Program-made: the position numbers and the translations under genes | Assembly (NCBI GenBank): GCA_030374805.1 | Contig: JARGSG010000218.1 | Location: 248,001 to 312,000, forward strand | Source: Gracilaria gracilis | Lineage: Eukaryota; Rhodophyta; Florideophyceae; Gracilariales; Gracilariaceae | Direction of reading: 5' to 3' | DNA length: 64,000 bases | The notes under the pieces: generated by a model | What the model was told of the DNA's origin: nothing | The model's input: only the letters and a program-made list of their open reading frames with translations | The model's database searches: none | Part shown: piece after piece, positions 36,196 to 46,210 of the stretch | How positions within the stretch are numbered: the first letter of the stretch is position 1 | Layout of the letters: each line of letters opens with the position of its first letter

Positions 36196-37155
36196 ATGCC
36201 TCAAACTCATCGGTGTGGTAATCTCGAGTGGTGCCGCAAGAGGCCGGGTGTGAAGTTAAACCATGAAACTGCGACCCGATACGGGCTCTATGATCAAGAC
36301 GAAGGCGTTGCTGCGGATCTGTGGTCGATCGACGAAGCGCTGTTTGTGAGTCACAGTAGTATCCTCCCAGGTAAAGTGGGGGTGTGTGCATACAGTGTCC
36401 CGTCCTACTACGCCAGAAATCGTGATGAGCCTCAATGGGGCCGGAGTTGTGTCACATTAAACAGCATCTCTGGCCCGACGCTGGCAGCAGCTCTGATGCA
36501 GCAGGGTATATGGGACGGCCCATTGTGTTGCGATGTACAAAGGACCGGCAACGGGATATCGCTTGCACCGCGTGATACCGTGGCGGTTATGGATGCGCTA
36601 GACCGATACAGCACGGTACATCCACTCAAACCAATCCGAGTATCCTCACCGGGAAGTCGTCCACACTACACGTGCACCACACAACACAGACTTCCGTCAG
36701 AGTTCATGCTGGTATCCAACGCGGACCAGTTCTGTGTGCATGCATCAGTAATCAACGAAGCAGAGAGCATCGTGGGCGAGCGTTTCACCAGGCACACCAT
36801 TCTCTCTTCACAGCTGCCAGCGTTGTCCAACTTAACCGACGCTAGCGGCTGGCTACGAAAGAAAGCCAGCTGTTTGAAGTTGAATCGAGTGAAACTTAGA
36901 GCGAAAAACGCGGATCTTATCCGATGGGTTACAGAACAAAGAGAAGGCGTTTACGTTGTACGGCTACGCGCGAAGAACCTCGATCACGTAGTATGCGTCG
37001 ACGCCATAAGGGCACACGTCCTCGACGCGGTCGAGCCATGTCCACTGGTCTTGTCGTACAAGGCTCTGCAGAGCTGCATTGGTGGAACAGGTGAAGATAT
37101 GCGAGTAATGGAACTCCGAAAGATGGCCTTGTTTGGAAAGTCCAAATCTTCTTAG
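36196..37155 (+). CDS. C2 antisense gene, papain-like cysteine peptidase-like ORF
   Basis: 319 residues, intact. Residues 176-190 (ADQFCVHASVINEAE) resemble the active-site Cys helix of papain-fold peptidases, with Cys180. Residues 251-280 (GVYVVRLRAK, DHVVCVDA, VLDAVEP) resemble the strand pair that carries the catalytic His (264) and Asp (277), and LSYKALQSCIGG closes the domain. This is the order Cys, His, Asp expected for that fold. The assignment is by pattern only, and the Cys motif is the weakest part. The ORF lies antisense to the copia genes and has no overlap with them, so it is not a shadow. It stays open although the sense genes have decayed. Its role (processing of Gag-Pol, deubiquitination or host interference) is unknown. 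Confidence 0.6.
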   Translation: MPQTHRCGNLEWCRKRPGVKLNHETATRYGLYDQDEGVAADLWSIDEALFVSHSSILPGKVGVCAYSVPSYYARNRDEPQWGRSCVTLNSISGPTLAAALMQQGIWDGPLCCDVQRTGNGISLAPRDTVAVMDALDRYSTVHPLKPIRVSSPGSRPHYTCTTQHRLPSEFMLVSNADQFCVHASVINEAESIVGERFTRHTILSSQLPALSNLTDASGWLRKKASCLKLNRVKLRAKNADLIRWVTEQREGVYVVRLRAKNLDHVVCVDAIRAHVLDAVEPCPLVLSYKALQSCIGGTGEDMRVMELRKMALFGKSKSS

Positions 37156-37222
37156 TTGGCGGTAACACGTTTTCTTTTGTGCAAGATCTCATCCTTTAGA
37201 ATACCTGACATCATTACCGTGT

Positions 37223-37462
37223 TCAAGCGATGGAACATAACAATGTTTCGTTTCTCAATGCATCAGCCAGGTTCTGCAGTCCTTGCACCCATTGGAGAAC
37301 GGATATCTCACCTGTTTCAAAAGAGTCCCTAAGGCGGGCGACGGTGGGGCGAAGGCGGTAATCCTTGCCTTCGTGCAGGGTGGTTATGGTTGAGTACAAC
37401 CCATCTGAGTCAACCGTTAATACGAACGGGAGGTCGACATCAGACCCATATGCCTGCTTGAT
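37223..37462 (-). pseudogene. pol: C2 RNase H, C-terminal end after an in-frame TGA
   Basis: Same frame as the RT ORF; after the TGA (37463-37465) it reads IKQAYGSDVDLPFVLTVDSD and ends QWVQGLQNLADAL, the usual copia C-terminal motif. Its continuation shows the TGA is a nonsense change inside RNase H. Confidence 0.75.
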
Positions 37463-39004
37463 TCAAGATGAAATCAGGGACACACGGTCAGCAGAGAGAG
37501 CGGCAGCGAGGATCTCAGCTCCAATCGAACTGAAAGAGACACGAGCCTGTTTCGAACTTGTCCAGTCTAAGACATGGAATATGGACTCGCCTCCTCCCCC
37601 CGCAGGCACGAACATCCCCGATACATAGCCAGTCTGGCCATAAGATCCCTTACCTTGGCTGGCATCGGAGAACGCCAAGTATCGCGGAATAATTTCGAGC
37701 GATGTTGGGCGCGCGTAATGCAGTTGCGGAGTGAGGGACTGTACTTCGCTTAAAACCTGATTAGCGAGGATCAAGTCGGAGACCAAGAGCTTCGAAGTTC
37801 GTTGCTGCAAATAGCTAGCTGCAAAGAAGGCTTGTGGAAGGATCCCGTGGCCGAGAAAGTTCAAAGATCCGGTGAGGCCAAGATATTCAGTCCGTTCCAT
37901 TTCCGTACAGGAAGCATCAAATAACTTGCGACGTTGGCGTAATATGGTAAGCTTCTTGATTCCATCCATGTATTCGTGCATATTTAGCGTAATCGAGCCA
38001 TTGTCATGGCGGACGATGCGGAGTCGGTTGAAGATCAGTTCGGAAGAGGTGTCGAGTTTCCCAACCGTAAACCGTTGCGCAATCTGACTGTGGAATCGGT
38101 GGAGGTCCGTTTTGGATCCAGCAAGGAGCATGTCATCCACCACTTTGGCCAAAACGATTCTAATTGAGCGGTCATCGTTCCAAACTATGAAGATTTGGGG
38201 AAGGCCCGGGACCGGTTCGATATGGTTCTCGAACATCCATCTCTCGATTGCCCGCTGCCAAAGTCGGCCGGACTCAACGAGGCCATAGGTCGGGGCCAGG
38301 AGTTTCCAGACATACCCAGGTTTACACCATCCTTTTGGCGCGATCATGAAGATGTCCCTGTGTAGTTCCCCACTCTGGAGGTAGGCACCCTTGATATCCA
38401 GAGTGGCGAGAGGGAGGCCAAGTGTTGAGGCGATGGATAAGACGGCCCGGATCACCGGAAACTGCGCTGATGAGGAGTCCTTGCGGATACCGTCTTTCTC
38501 CCTATCCTTGTTCCCATGGGGGAACAAGCGGCATTTCAAACGAAGGGCACCATGTTCACCATCATTCTTGATGTGAAAGAAGTGATGGGAGGTAACAATA
38601 TTCGCGTACCTTGGGAGTTTGGAACGGTGGACTTCCCCATATCGCCCTTTATGCACAGATTTCTCTTTGCCAATGGACTTATCTACAATCCAACGTGGAA
38701 GGAATTGGGTGCGGAACTCTGAGAAGTGTTCCTTGCCAACAATCTTCTGCGCCTGCTGAAGTATTTCTTGCTCCGAGGAAAGCAGCTGTGCGGGCGAAGG
38801 CACCGACGCGACAGAAATAGAGCCGATATCCTTTTCCGGACGCGGGGGATCATATGCAGAACCAATTTCCAAAGACGGAAGATTGACTACAGTGGGTTTC
38901 CTTCCGACGAGGAAAGATCGGATATTCGGGTGTTGAGACCAGAGTGTAGCTTCATCATTCAACAGGAATTCCAGGGTGCTTTTCGCGGAGCGTCTTGTCG
39001 ACAT
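37463..39004 (-). CDS. pol: C2 pol: reverse transcriptase and RNase H start
   Basis: 513 codons. Copia RT blocks are present: KGAYLQSGELHRDIFM, KLLAPTYGLVESGRLW and the catalytic VVDDMLLAG, where VVDD replaces YVDD. RNase H starts at YLAFSDAS and continues DWTSSKQARVSFSSIGAEIL. It overlaps the integrase frame by 46 nt in the -1 direction. Gag and RT share one frame while integrase is displaced, so an original single frame broken by two indels is the simplest view. It ends at a TGA with RNase H continuing beyond. Confidence 0.88.
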   Translation of the reverse strand: MSTRRSAKSTLEFLLNDEATLWSQHPNIRSFLVGRKPTVVNLPSLEIGSAYDPPRPEKDIGSISVASVPSPAQLLSSEQEILQQAQKIVGKEHFSEFRTQFLPRWIVDKSIGKEKSVHKGRYGEVHRSKLPRYANIVTSHHFFHIKNDGEHGALRLKCRLFPHGNKDREKDGIRKDSSSAQFPVIRAVLSIASTLGLPLATLDIKGAYLQSGELHRDIFMIAPKGWCKPGYVWKLLAPTYGLVESGRLWQRAIERWMFENHIEPVPGLPQIFIVWNDDRSIRIVLAKVVDDMLLAGSKTDLHRFHSQIAQRFTVGKLDTSSELIFNRLRIVRHDNGSITLNMHEYMDGIKKLTILRQRRKLFDASCTEMERTEYLGLTGSLNFLGHGILPQAFFAASYLQQRTSKLLVSDLILANQVLSEVQSLTPQLHYARPTSLEIIPRYLAFSDASQGKGSYGQTGYVSGMFVPAGGGGESIFHVLDWTSSKQARVSFSSIGAEILAAALSADRVSLISS

Positions 39005-40700
39005 GATGGTGAGCCCTTGGGTTCGACAATGGGGTTGTCCTCCGTAACCTCAACGATTCCGTGAGAGCGAGGTGAAATCAGCTCTATCTGATCGAGTTCC
39101 ACAAGTAACGCAGACTTTGGAACTAGTCGTACGTCCTCGTAGGCAGCGCGAATGCTCGGCCCGTGGTCGAGTTTGTTAGAAGACAGCAAAAGAGAGTGTT
39201 CTTGAGCTTCACGAACATACCCAACCTTCCAAACGCCAAACTTCGGACCTCTTTTGAAATAGTAGACCGGGGTTTGCTTGGGGAACTGAAACGGAGGAAG
39301 AATCTTCGGAGCACGAGTTTTCTGCAGGGTATGGATGGCACGACGGGCAGCCTGTTCGTGATAGGCATCGACGAGCTCCTTACTAACCGTCGATTGCGAG
39401 AGTCCCATCAAGCTCGGGGTGTAGCCACGAACGAGTTCGAAACTACTCATCTTCCGTCCGCCGTACATGACGTTGCTAAGATACGTTACCCTTGAGAAGA
39501 TCTCCATGTATGTGAACTCTACACTTCGTGTGGAGGCGAAGTAGTTTGCATCTTGGAGAAGGCGAGTGGCTATCAATCTCACGACAGAATTCTTCGACTC
39601 GACAACACCAATCTTGTTGTGCCTTCGTGCTGGACGGGGCTCAAACGATATGGCTTGTCTGCTGAGAAAGTCTTTGAAAGTACCCTTGTCGAACTCTGGA
39701 TCCCCGGAGAGAGACTCAGGAGGGCCATGAACATTGAGCCAATGCTGCTCGAAGGCAATTTTAACCTCATTTAACTCCCTTGACTCCAACATGACCGCAA
39801 CCGAGTATGCGGAGGAAAGGTCAACCATATGCAGAATGGGGACGTTGTCCATTTCCGATATGAACATGAAGTCGATCTGGACATGGTTGTTGAAAAGGAT
39901 GAGTAGCCGCCGAAAGGATACCGTTCTAGATGACGCCGGGGGACCAGTGGACTTGCAAGTAGTGCACTTCTTTAAGACAGCTTCAAGGGCTTGCTGCAGT
40001 ACAAAAGTCAACACATTCGCGCTCCGACAGACTTCCTTCATGTCATCGAAAGGCATATGAGTGAACCCATGACGCTTGGCAGCAAAACGCCGGCAGACCT
40101 TGCGGTCCGCGTACTTTCTTTTGAGTGGTTCGGCAGAAGCGCTAGTGCGCAGACAGCGATACGGGGCAAAGTAGGACGCGATGGAGTTGACCGTAGTCGG
40201 AACGACCAAGAGTCTTGTCCGAATCGTGCCCTGTGGATCACCTGGGAGCTTCGAGGAGTACGTTTGGAGTTTAAACTCAGACGGGAAGACAGTACCCTTT
40301 GGAAGAACCAACAGGTTTTCCTTACCAAGCAGGTTCCCTTGATGAAGTATATGGTTGCCTAGCAGCAAAGAACCATCACCGTCGACCATGTAAAACGGCA
40401 TCGAAGCCTTATGGCCATTGAAGTCGGTGATAGGAAGGTCCCAAGTGGCAAAGTCAAGCCTAGCGTCGTCGCAATTGGTTCCATATCCGTAATAAAACGG
40501 TTCACAATCCAAGGGACGAAGTTTAAAGGGTATCCCTAACGCTGAGGAGATTCGAGCTGCCGAATGCACCCCGCCAACACTTCGGGGGCATCCCAAGCCG
40601 AGTAAGGGATTGTGGTCCATATTTTCGCCTCTGGTACTTGGGGCTTCACTCCTAGAAATTAGGCTTGACTGTCCTTCGTAGGGGTGGAGCCTCTGCGAAA
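38959..40700 (-). pseudogene. pol: C2 protease and integrase
   Basis: The frame is open back to 41139, but the part above about 40700 overlaps gag in another frame. The protease region reads LLGLGCPRSVGG where the active-site Asp is expected at the second residue shown as G, so the protease looks dead. The integrase has a C-x2-C pair (KKCTTCKS) and the D, D, E triad in VQIDFMF, SGDPEFDK and GVVESKNSV. The C-terminal domain includes YYFKRGPKFGVWKVGYV. Reaching this frame from gag needs a +1 shift. Confidence 0.8.
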
Positions 40701-41956
40701 AAAGTGTCGTTCGACTTACTTCTGTGCAAACTCTCCTTTTCCAGGCGAACGATCTTCTGCAGGAATGTCTCTCCGCCGTCGTACGAGCATTGCCTGGAGC
40801 TCCTGTAGTGGGTCTTACACCCACAGTCGAAGCAAAATCTAGTACGCTGTTGGGAGTGCTTGGCGGATGAACCAGAGCCATTATTCTCCCTGCGGCCGGC
40901 AGAATTTGAAGATGGTTGCTTCCTCTTCTTTCCTCTCTTTTTGTTAGAGTCGGAAGCCTTGGGTTCGACGGAGCTCTTCTCATCCCGAGACTGCACGCCA
41001 AACAAAAGTAACGCTTTTTGAATCTTCTGTTGAACAATGGTTTCCACATCGGTACGAGAAACTTCTCCGGATGCCTGTCTCGTGGCGGAAGAAAGCGAAT
41101 ACAAGACGGAGGCCGCATCGTCCTGGTGAAGGACGACACGCGGCGTTGCCGGTTTCGAAATGGCCTTTATGTTCTCCGGCTTGCTATCTCCCTTACGGTA
41201 AGGAAGACGGGGAACCTGGAGAGCCAAAGTCTCAGAAATCTGCTTCACTTTCCGCCGGTAGTCCTGGAACAGAACCTTCAAGGCATCGTAGGATTCCGGG
41301 ACCTCTCTGTCCTCCAGAGTCCGCACAAGGGATTCAGAAACCTGTATAACCTTGTCGACGACGGAAAAAGGAACGAGATAGCCATCAATAGCCACCTTAC
41401 CCTGGGCAGCCCTCGACTGAGCCTGTGAAAGAAGCTGCAACACTGCGTTATGTAGTGTATTTTCAGGAAGATTGGCGTTGTTGATGAGACTAATGGCCAG
41501 TACTTCACCGATGTGAGTAGAAGATTCAAAGCCCGCGTGCATCAGATGCTGAGACGCTAGCCCACGAAAACGATCAACGAAGGTGACCAAATCTTCTGCC
41601 TTTTTACGACGACAGCTAGACACCTTGTTGAAGGAAGCGATTAAACGGTTCACCATGGCAATGGGTGGATCCAGTGCGACAATATCAACGATTTCTTGGA
41701 CGCCCTTGATTTGGTCATCACGTCTGAAATCGATTCGACCTTTCGCTTGTGCTTCTTCGACAATGCTCTTCTGTGGAGAAAGCAGCCCATGTTCAACGAG
41801 AAGACGACCAAGAATTGCAAATATTGTCTTGTACTTCTTGTCAGAACCCTTTTCTGCCGCGATGCGGATCATGTCGACCCATTCGGAAACATCACGACGC
41901 CATTGCAAAGCGTCTTTGGCAGAATCAAAACCAGGAACGTCATTAGAATTAGACAT
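40652..41956 (-). CDS. gag: C2 gag
   Basis: 434 residues from the ATG 31 bases inside the LTR (start MSNSNDVPGFDSAKDALQW). The open frame extends upstream through the LTR but that part is not expected to be translated. It contains a UBN2-like helical Gag core (VDMIRIAAEK, RLIASFNKVSS, DLVTFVDRFRGLASQHL), a Lys/Ser-rich stretch and a variant zinc knuckle CFDCGCKTHYRSSRQC. The frame is intact. Confidence 0.85.
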   Translation of the reverse strand: MSNSNDVPGFDSAKDALQWRRDVSEWVDMIRIAAEKGSDKKYKTIFAILGRLLVEHGLLSPQKSIVEEAQAKGRIDFRRDDQIKGVQEIVDIVALDPPIAMVNRLIASFNKVSSCRRKKAEDLVTFVDRFRGLASQHLMHAGFESSTHIGEVLAISLINNANLPENTLHNAVLQLLSQAQSRAAQGKVAIDGYLVPFSVVDKVIQVSESLVRTLEDREVPESYDALKVLFQDYRRKVKQISETLALQVPRLPYRKGDSKPENIKAISKPATPRVVLHQDDAASVLYSLSSATRQASGEVSRTDVETIVQQKIQKALLLFGVQSRDEKSSVEPKASDSNKKRGKKRKQPSSNSAGRRENNGSGSSAKHSQQRTRFCFDCGCKTHYRSSRQCSYDGGETFLQKIVRLEKESLHRSKSNDTFFAEAPPLRRTVKPNF

Positions 41957-41970
41957 GTTTGTCGCCTGTA

Positions 41971-41986
41971 GTCCTGGGCCCATAAC
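41971..41986 (-). other. C2 primer binding site, half-tRNA initiator Met type
   Basis: Minus-strand GTTATGGGCCCAGGAC directly after the 5' LTR. GTTATGGGCCCAG is complementary to CUGGGCCCAUAAC, the anticodon arm of eukaryotic initiator tRNA-Met, not to a tRNA 3' end. Drosophila copia and yeast Ty5 are known to prime from a cleaved initiator tRNA at this region. Confidence 0.8.
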
Positions 41987-42318
41987 TGGGATAAGCTGAG
42001 GCAGTGGGAGGCTGGACAGCGCGTGTAGAATCGTACGCAGAGGACTACGGCAGCGTTCGCGGTCGTGGCAAAGAACACGAGAAAAAGGGTCTTCCCTCCC
42101 GTCTGGCTTCTCTTCCTCCCTAGGAAGGCCAGCACGGGCACCGTTTATTCGGTTGTAGCCCCCGGCGCCGCCACTGCGGGCCTGCGGCGCCAAGGCGGGT
42201 TCCAGGGATCTCCGGAGGTGCGCGAGCATCTCCCGGAGGTGCGCCAGCAACACAGCTTGCGCTAGAACTGCGGTGGCGACACGTGCTCAGCACGGTCTCA
42301 TCAGAACAGTCAACTACA
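41987..42318 (-). repeat. 5' LTR of C2
   Basis: 332 bp; about 46 differences from the 3' LTR (86% identity by eye). Followed by GTCCG (42319-42323). Confidence 0.93.
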
Positions 42319-42323
42319 GTCCG

Positions 42324-42479
42324 AACATCAATACATTTCTGTACTGACCGGATTAGCATTGAACGCAGTGTATATGAAAACGACATATGCGACTGTACAC
42401 GAGTAGTCTTGATGCAACTACGGCGTATATGCGCCCAAACTGCATCCACAACGCTCAGCAGTAGCTACTGTATTCAACA
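42324..42479 (-). repeat. G2 3' LTR, proximal part
   Basis: Matches 47455-47610 with five differences. Continues 34220-34497 across C2. Confidence 0.93.
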
Positions 42480-42519
42480 GCGCCCCGTAAGTGATGAGAT
42501 GGAAAACGAAATCAGTTAC

Positions 42520-43359
42520 TCAAAGGGAGGTAATGATGGAGCGTTGTCGGGAAGTTCCAGTCTCAGCGGTTTCCGTCAGATATTCCTCTACCAGTCCCGG
42601 CACGTCCTCCCGTAGTGATTCGAGTGTAACCCAATCCGTTTCGTCTGCAGAAAATCCACGCCATTTGACAAGAATCTCAATGGTCCATTTCTTGTTCCTG
42701 ATATCCATAAAACGGTCGATAACGGGAAACTCGCCTTGTTGATATGCGAGGTGATTGATTAGCTCCTCACTTACTTCGTAGTCTTTGTTTCGAAACAATT
42801 TTAGACGACGTCCGTGTACCTCCATGGTTGATGCATCCAGCAAAGATTTAATAAGGAAGATATATCCAGAGCGGCATTCTTGCACAGAATAGGGTCCTAG
42901 CCATTTAAGGGATGGCTTGCGAGCGTGGTCACGCTGTTGTACACCACGTAACACGAAATCCCCTTCCGCAAAATTGATTGCACGAACGTTAGTCCTACGG
43001 TTGTGGGAGTCCACTGCTTGTTGGTGCTTCTTCCCGGAACGAGTGGCGACGTCCTTATGCATATTGTCAGGAGCAGACTGCATTTCATCAATATTCCAAA
43101 GTCGCAATTGATTAGTATCCTCAACAGAGAGCACCTTTGTTTTCTTACCAAGTTTGCGTGTTATTGCGCTCCAAGGAGAATCTTGTTTGTGACCGTTAAA
43201 CACCGTAAGGGGACACCTGTTGCCGAGCCGAGTGAGAGCAGCATTATTCAGTACAGACTGGACGACTGGAAGAATGCTCGGCCAGCAGCTGTGCGGGAGC
43301 TGGTATTCCAAGAGTAGAGCACGGCAGGTGCGCAAGAGTTCTCTGCAAACAACTTCCAC
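42520..43359 (-). pseudogene. pol: G2 integrase end and chromodomain
   Basis: In frame with 43381-43563 across one stop (43381-43383); the motif reads NGTVEVVCREL across the break and carries the catalytic Glu. The middle has LKWLGPYSVQECRSG (GPY-type). Residues about 225-265 are a chromodomain (WTIEILVKWRGFSADETDWV, then DVPGLVEEYL). Ends ITSL and stop, 40 bases from the 3' LTR. Confidence 0.85.
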
Positions 43360-43380
43360 AGTGCCATTGGACCAGGGACA

Positions 43381-44250
43381 TTAGGCGAGTGTAAAGTGGT
43401 GCGACGACTTTGTTTTCTCCTTCAAGAGTCTTATTACCTCATTCTTGAAATGGGAACCTCTGTCGGACACCCATTGTTGTACAACACCGAACGAAGCAAA
43501 CCATTTGATCATTGCGTCTGCAACGACGTCTGCAGTAGTTTCCGATGCTGGGGCTAGCCACACATAACCACTGTGGTCGTCTTTGAAGACTTACACGTAG
43601 AGATATTCGTCTTCAGCCGGAGACATGTAACAGAAATCAAAGTGTAGAAGTTCATTCGGTTGATCGGCATGCAAAGCATGCCCTAGTGGACGAGGGATAG
43701 TCTTTCCCGACTGCGTGCAGAGGCAATGAAGGCAAGATTCTACAAAACACTTGATGTTCTGATCCATGTTCTTCCAATAGAAATGAGCTTTTGTTGCCGT
43801 CAAGGTCACGTTGAAAGCCCTATGACCTCCATGCCCTGTGTGGGCGGCAATGACAATGCGGAGCTGAAGTAGTTCTGCATCTGACGGAATCCAGAAAACG
43901 TCCTTCTCGTCCTGTACGACTTCTTCGGTAATCTTGAAACGCTTGAAAGGTTTTTCGATTGCGCCTTTCTGGGCCTGCATGATGTCCTTCACGGTTGGCC
44001 AGTCAAATTTCGCGTCAGACCCGGGATTGACAGGGGCAAACATTAGCGCCATGGCTTGCAATAGCTTTGACGCATTCACTTTTCGGGAGGACAAAACGGC
44101 CCAGCGAGTCAACATGTCCGCCCAGACGTTCCGCTCATCCGGCAGGTGTTCAATTACGTATCGAAATGCGCTGAGCTTAATTGCCCAGCGGATGAGCTTG
44201 CTCGCAGTGTGCCTTGCTATACCTGGATTTTTCCCGTAAGGGTCGTAAAG
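43381..44250 (-). pseudogene. pol: G2 RNase H tail and integrase N-terminal half
   Basis: Same frame as the RT ORF after a TAA (44251-44253). It includes the HHCC finger (HTGHGGH ... CFVESCLHCLC), the first Asp in LLHFDFCYM and the second in VSDRGSHF. Stops at 43591 and 43381 interrupt an otherwise continuous integrase. Confidence 0.85.
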
Positions 44251-45459
44251 TTATATAAGATTGGCGTGATCGGTAAAACTGTTCACCTCGTGGCCAACAA
44301 GGAGGTAATCTAAACGACACATTGCTTCCACGATTGCATACCCCTCTTTCTCGGGTACAGACCAGTTGGCAGCTGATCCTGAGAAAGCTCCAGAAAGGAA
44401 GCAAAGAGGTTCGTTTCGTTGTTCTTCTGGAGCCTTATTGCGGTCTTCGAATGGAACCTGGGTTAGTATGGACGCCCAGTGTGAATCCGATGCGTCTGTA
44501 AAATTGCAGAGAATATGGTCCGCCTTTGGGTATGCAAGTTTGGCAGAAGCAACTAATTGATTTTTGATATCAGCGAAAGCTGAATCATGTTCGGCGCCCC
44601 ATGAGCTGCGTAGAGAAAGATTGCGCACAGCATTCTTCGTACGCTTGCCAACCGCTGAGTAGCACTGCTCGAGCAGAGCGTGAAGTGGGGCGATTCGTTC
44701 CGCATACGACGGAATAGCGTTACGCATCGAATTCGTTGCGCATACGAATTGTTGTAGTTCGCTTGCCATAATTGGTGTCTTCATAGACACCAGTGATTCA
44801 AAGTGACGGGGGTGATACTTCACACCCTCTGCGGATATAATCCTTCCGCGAAATTGGACTTGGCGTGCGAAAAGAGTTGACTTTTCTGCATGTATCTTCA
44901 GACCGATTTCTTTGCAAACAGTAAGAAAAGATTCGATGTTGACCAACAGCTCTTCTTCGTTCTTTGGGTAGAATAAAAAATCATCTATCCACTGCAGCAT
45001 GTTCTCAACGCGTCCGTCGAATTTTTCTGACAAAACTGCTTGAAAGTGTTTGCCAGAGTCGCTTCCTCCTTGTAGCAGACGTTTTGACGAGTAGACTCCA
45101 AGAGGAATTTGTATGGACATCATCTCCTGTGACTCTGGAGATAAAGGGACCTGCCAATATCCATGTGCTAAATCGATATTTGCGAAGCAGGTGCTTCCTG
45201 ATATGTCCTGGAATTTGGATTCAAGGTGCGGCATCGCAGATTGTATGGGTACAGTGCGAGAGTTTGGCCCTCGTAGATCCACTGTGAATCGTAATTTGGA
45301 CGATCCGGGTTTCTCTACTGCGAGTGCCCGGCGAAGCCCATCGAGCAGATGAGTTCCTGTATAACGCGCCGACCGCTTCCAGCTCCCGGATCGTTTGAAT
45401 AATAAATTCACGTTGCTGCGGCGCATAACGACGCTGAGATGACCTGTAAGGTTTGGCAT
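44251..45459 (-). pseudogene. pol: G2 reverse transcriptase and RNase H
   Basis: 402 codons. RT blocks: RFTVDLRGPN, FANIDLAHGYWQVPLS, and the catalytic pair in LQWIDDFLFYPK (WIDD for YxDD). RNase H reads CNFTDASDSHW and SFTDHANL. It lies in frame 0 relative to integrase and chromodomain. Protease is in another frame, so one frameshift lies near 45220-45459. Confidence 0.88.
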
Positions 45460-46210
45460 TTTCCGTTGGCGTGATGGTCAGAGCTGGAACGCTGACCGGT
45501 GGATCTGCGCCAAGTTTGATTCTGAACACGGTTCTGTACTGCTCAAGAAGTTCGGTTAATTTGCGAGACCCCCTCTCCGAAATGCCGTTGGATTTGGCCT
45601 CATTGATGTTCTTTGCAAAAGCTTCATCTATAGATTCCCGACTGTCTTCCCCAATCCCTGCGGCGAGACACTCTGGGAGCTCTATTGGGTCGTCGTCCAC
45701 GGCCATGTACGACAAACCTTGGTACTTAGCCGCAGCGAGCTTAAAATGTTCAGCGTCGATATCAAAGACGTACCTATCATGAATATCGTCTCTGATTCGA
45801 GTGAGATGGTCCTTGAGATTGAACCAGATTGAGTTGAGAAAGGGGCGGCCGAGGAGGATCTCACCCATGTCCAGATCAACTACGTAGAACTCGATGCCTC
45901 GTACTCGCACAGGAATGTTGGATCCTGGTAAGTAGATAGTGATAGTGAGAACTACGGTTCGACATGCAGTGGCTTTCTTAGCCTCCTTACTTGTGAAAGC
46001 ACCCTCAAGGGCTACTGGGCCATCCAATATCCTCATGGAGATATCTGGTACTGCCGCCTGGACTTTGTCAAAAGCCTTCGCGTCGATTGCACTGAAATCA
46101 GGTCCTGAATCGCCGAGGATGATGTCAAATACCGTGTCCTCGAGAGCTACGGTGAACCTCCCTTCGCCACCATCTGCGAATTTAGAGGTCGAGTATGGTG
46201 AAAGTTTCAC
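45221..46210 (-). pseudogene. pol: G2 protease and RT N-terminus
   Basis: Protease-like site GDSGPDFSAID (about residue 33), then IEFYVVDLDMGEILLGRPFL, the usual second block. RT begins near LEQYRTVFRIKLG, RSSQRRYAPQQREFI and SARWASPG. Upstream, the same frame reads through a zinc-type motif (PCLNDKCSGA) with a TAA in it at about 46303-46305, so gag and pol were one frame. Confidence 0.82.

Larger units (their letters stand above)
34498..42318 (-). mobile_element. copia-type element C2, nested in the G2 LTR
   Basis: LTRs of 332 bp at 34498-34829 and 41987-42318 are flanked by perfect GTCCG duplications (34493-34497 and 42319-42323). On the minus strand gag, protease, integrase, RT and RNase H occur in copia order. 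Between RNase H and the 3' LTR lie 2.3 kb with a plus-strand (antisense) gene. The sense frames are damaged by a frameshift, a TGA and loss of the protease Asp. LTRs differ at about 46 of 332 positions. Confidence 0.95.

Noticed and set aside
41957-42253. Upstream extension of the C2 gag ORF into the LTR
   Set aside because: It is translated LTR sequence; the ATG at 41956 just after the primer site gives a normal Gag start.
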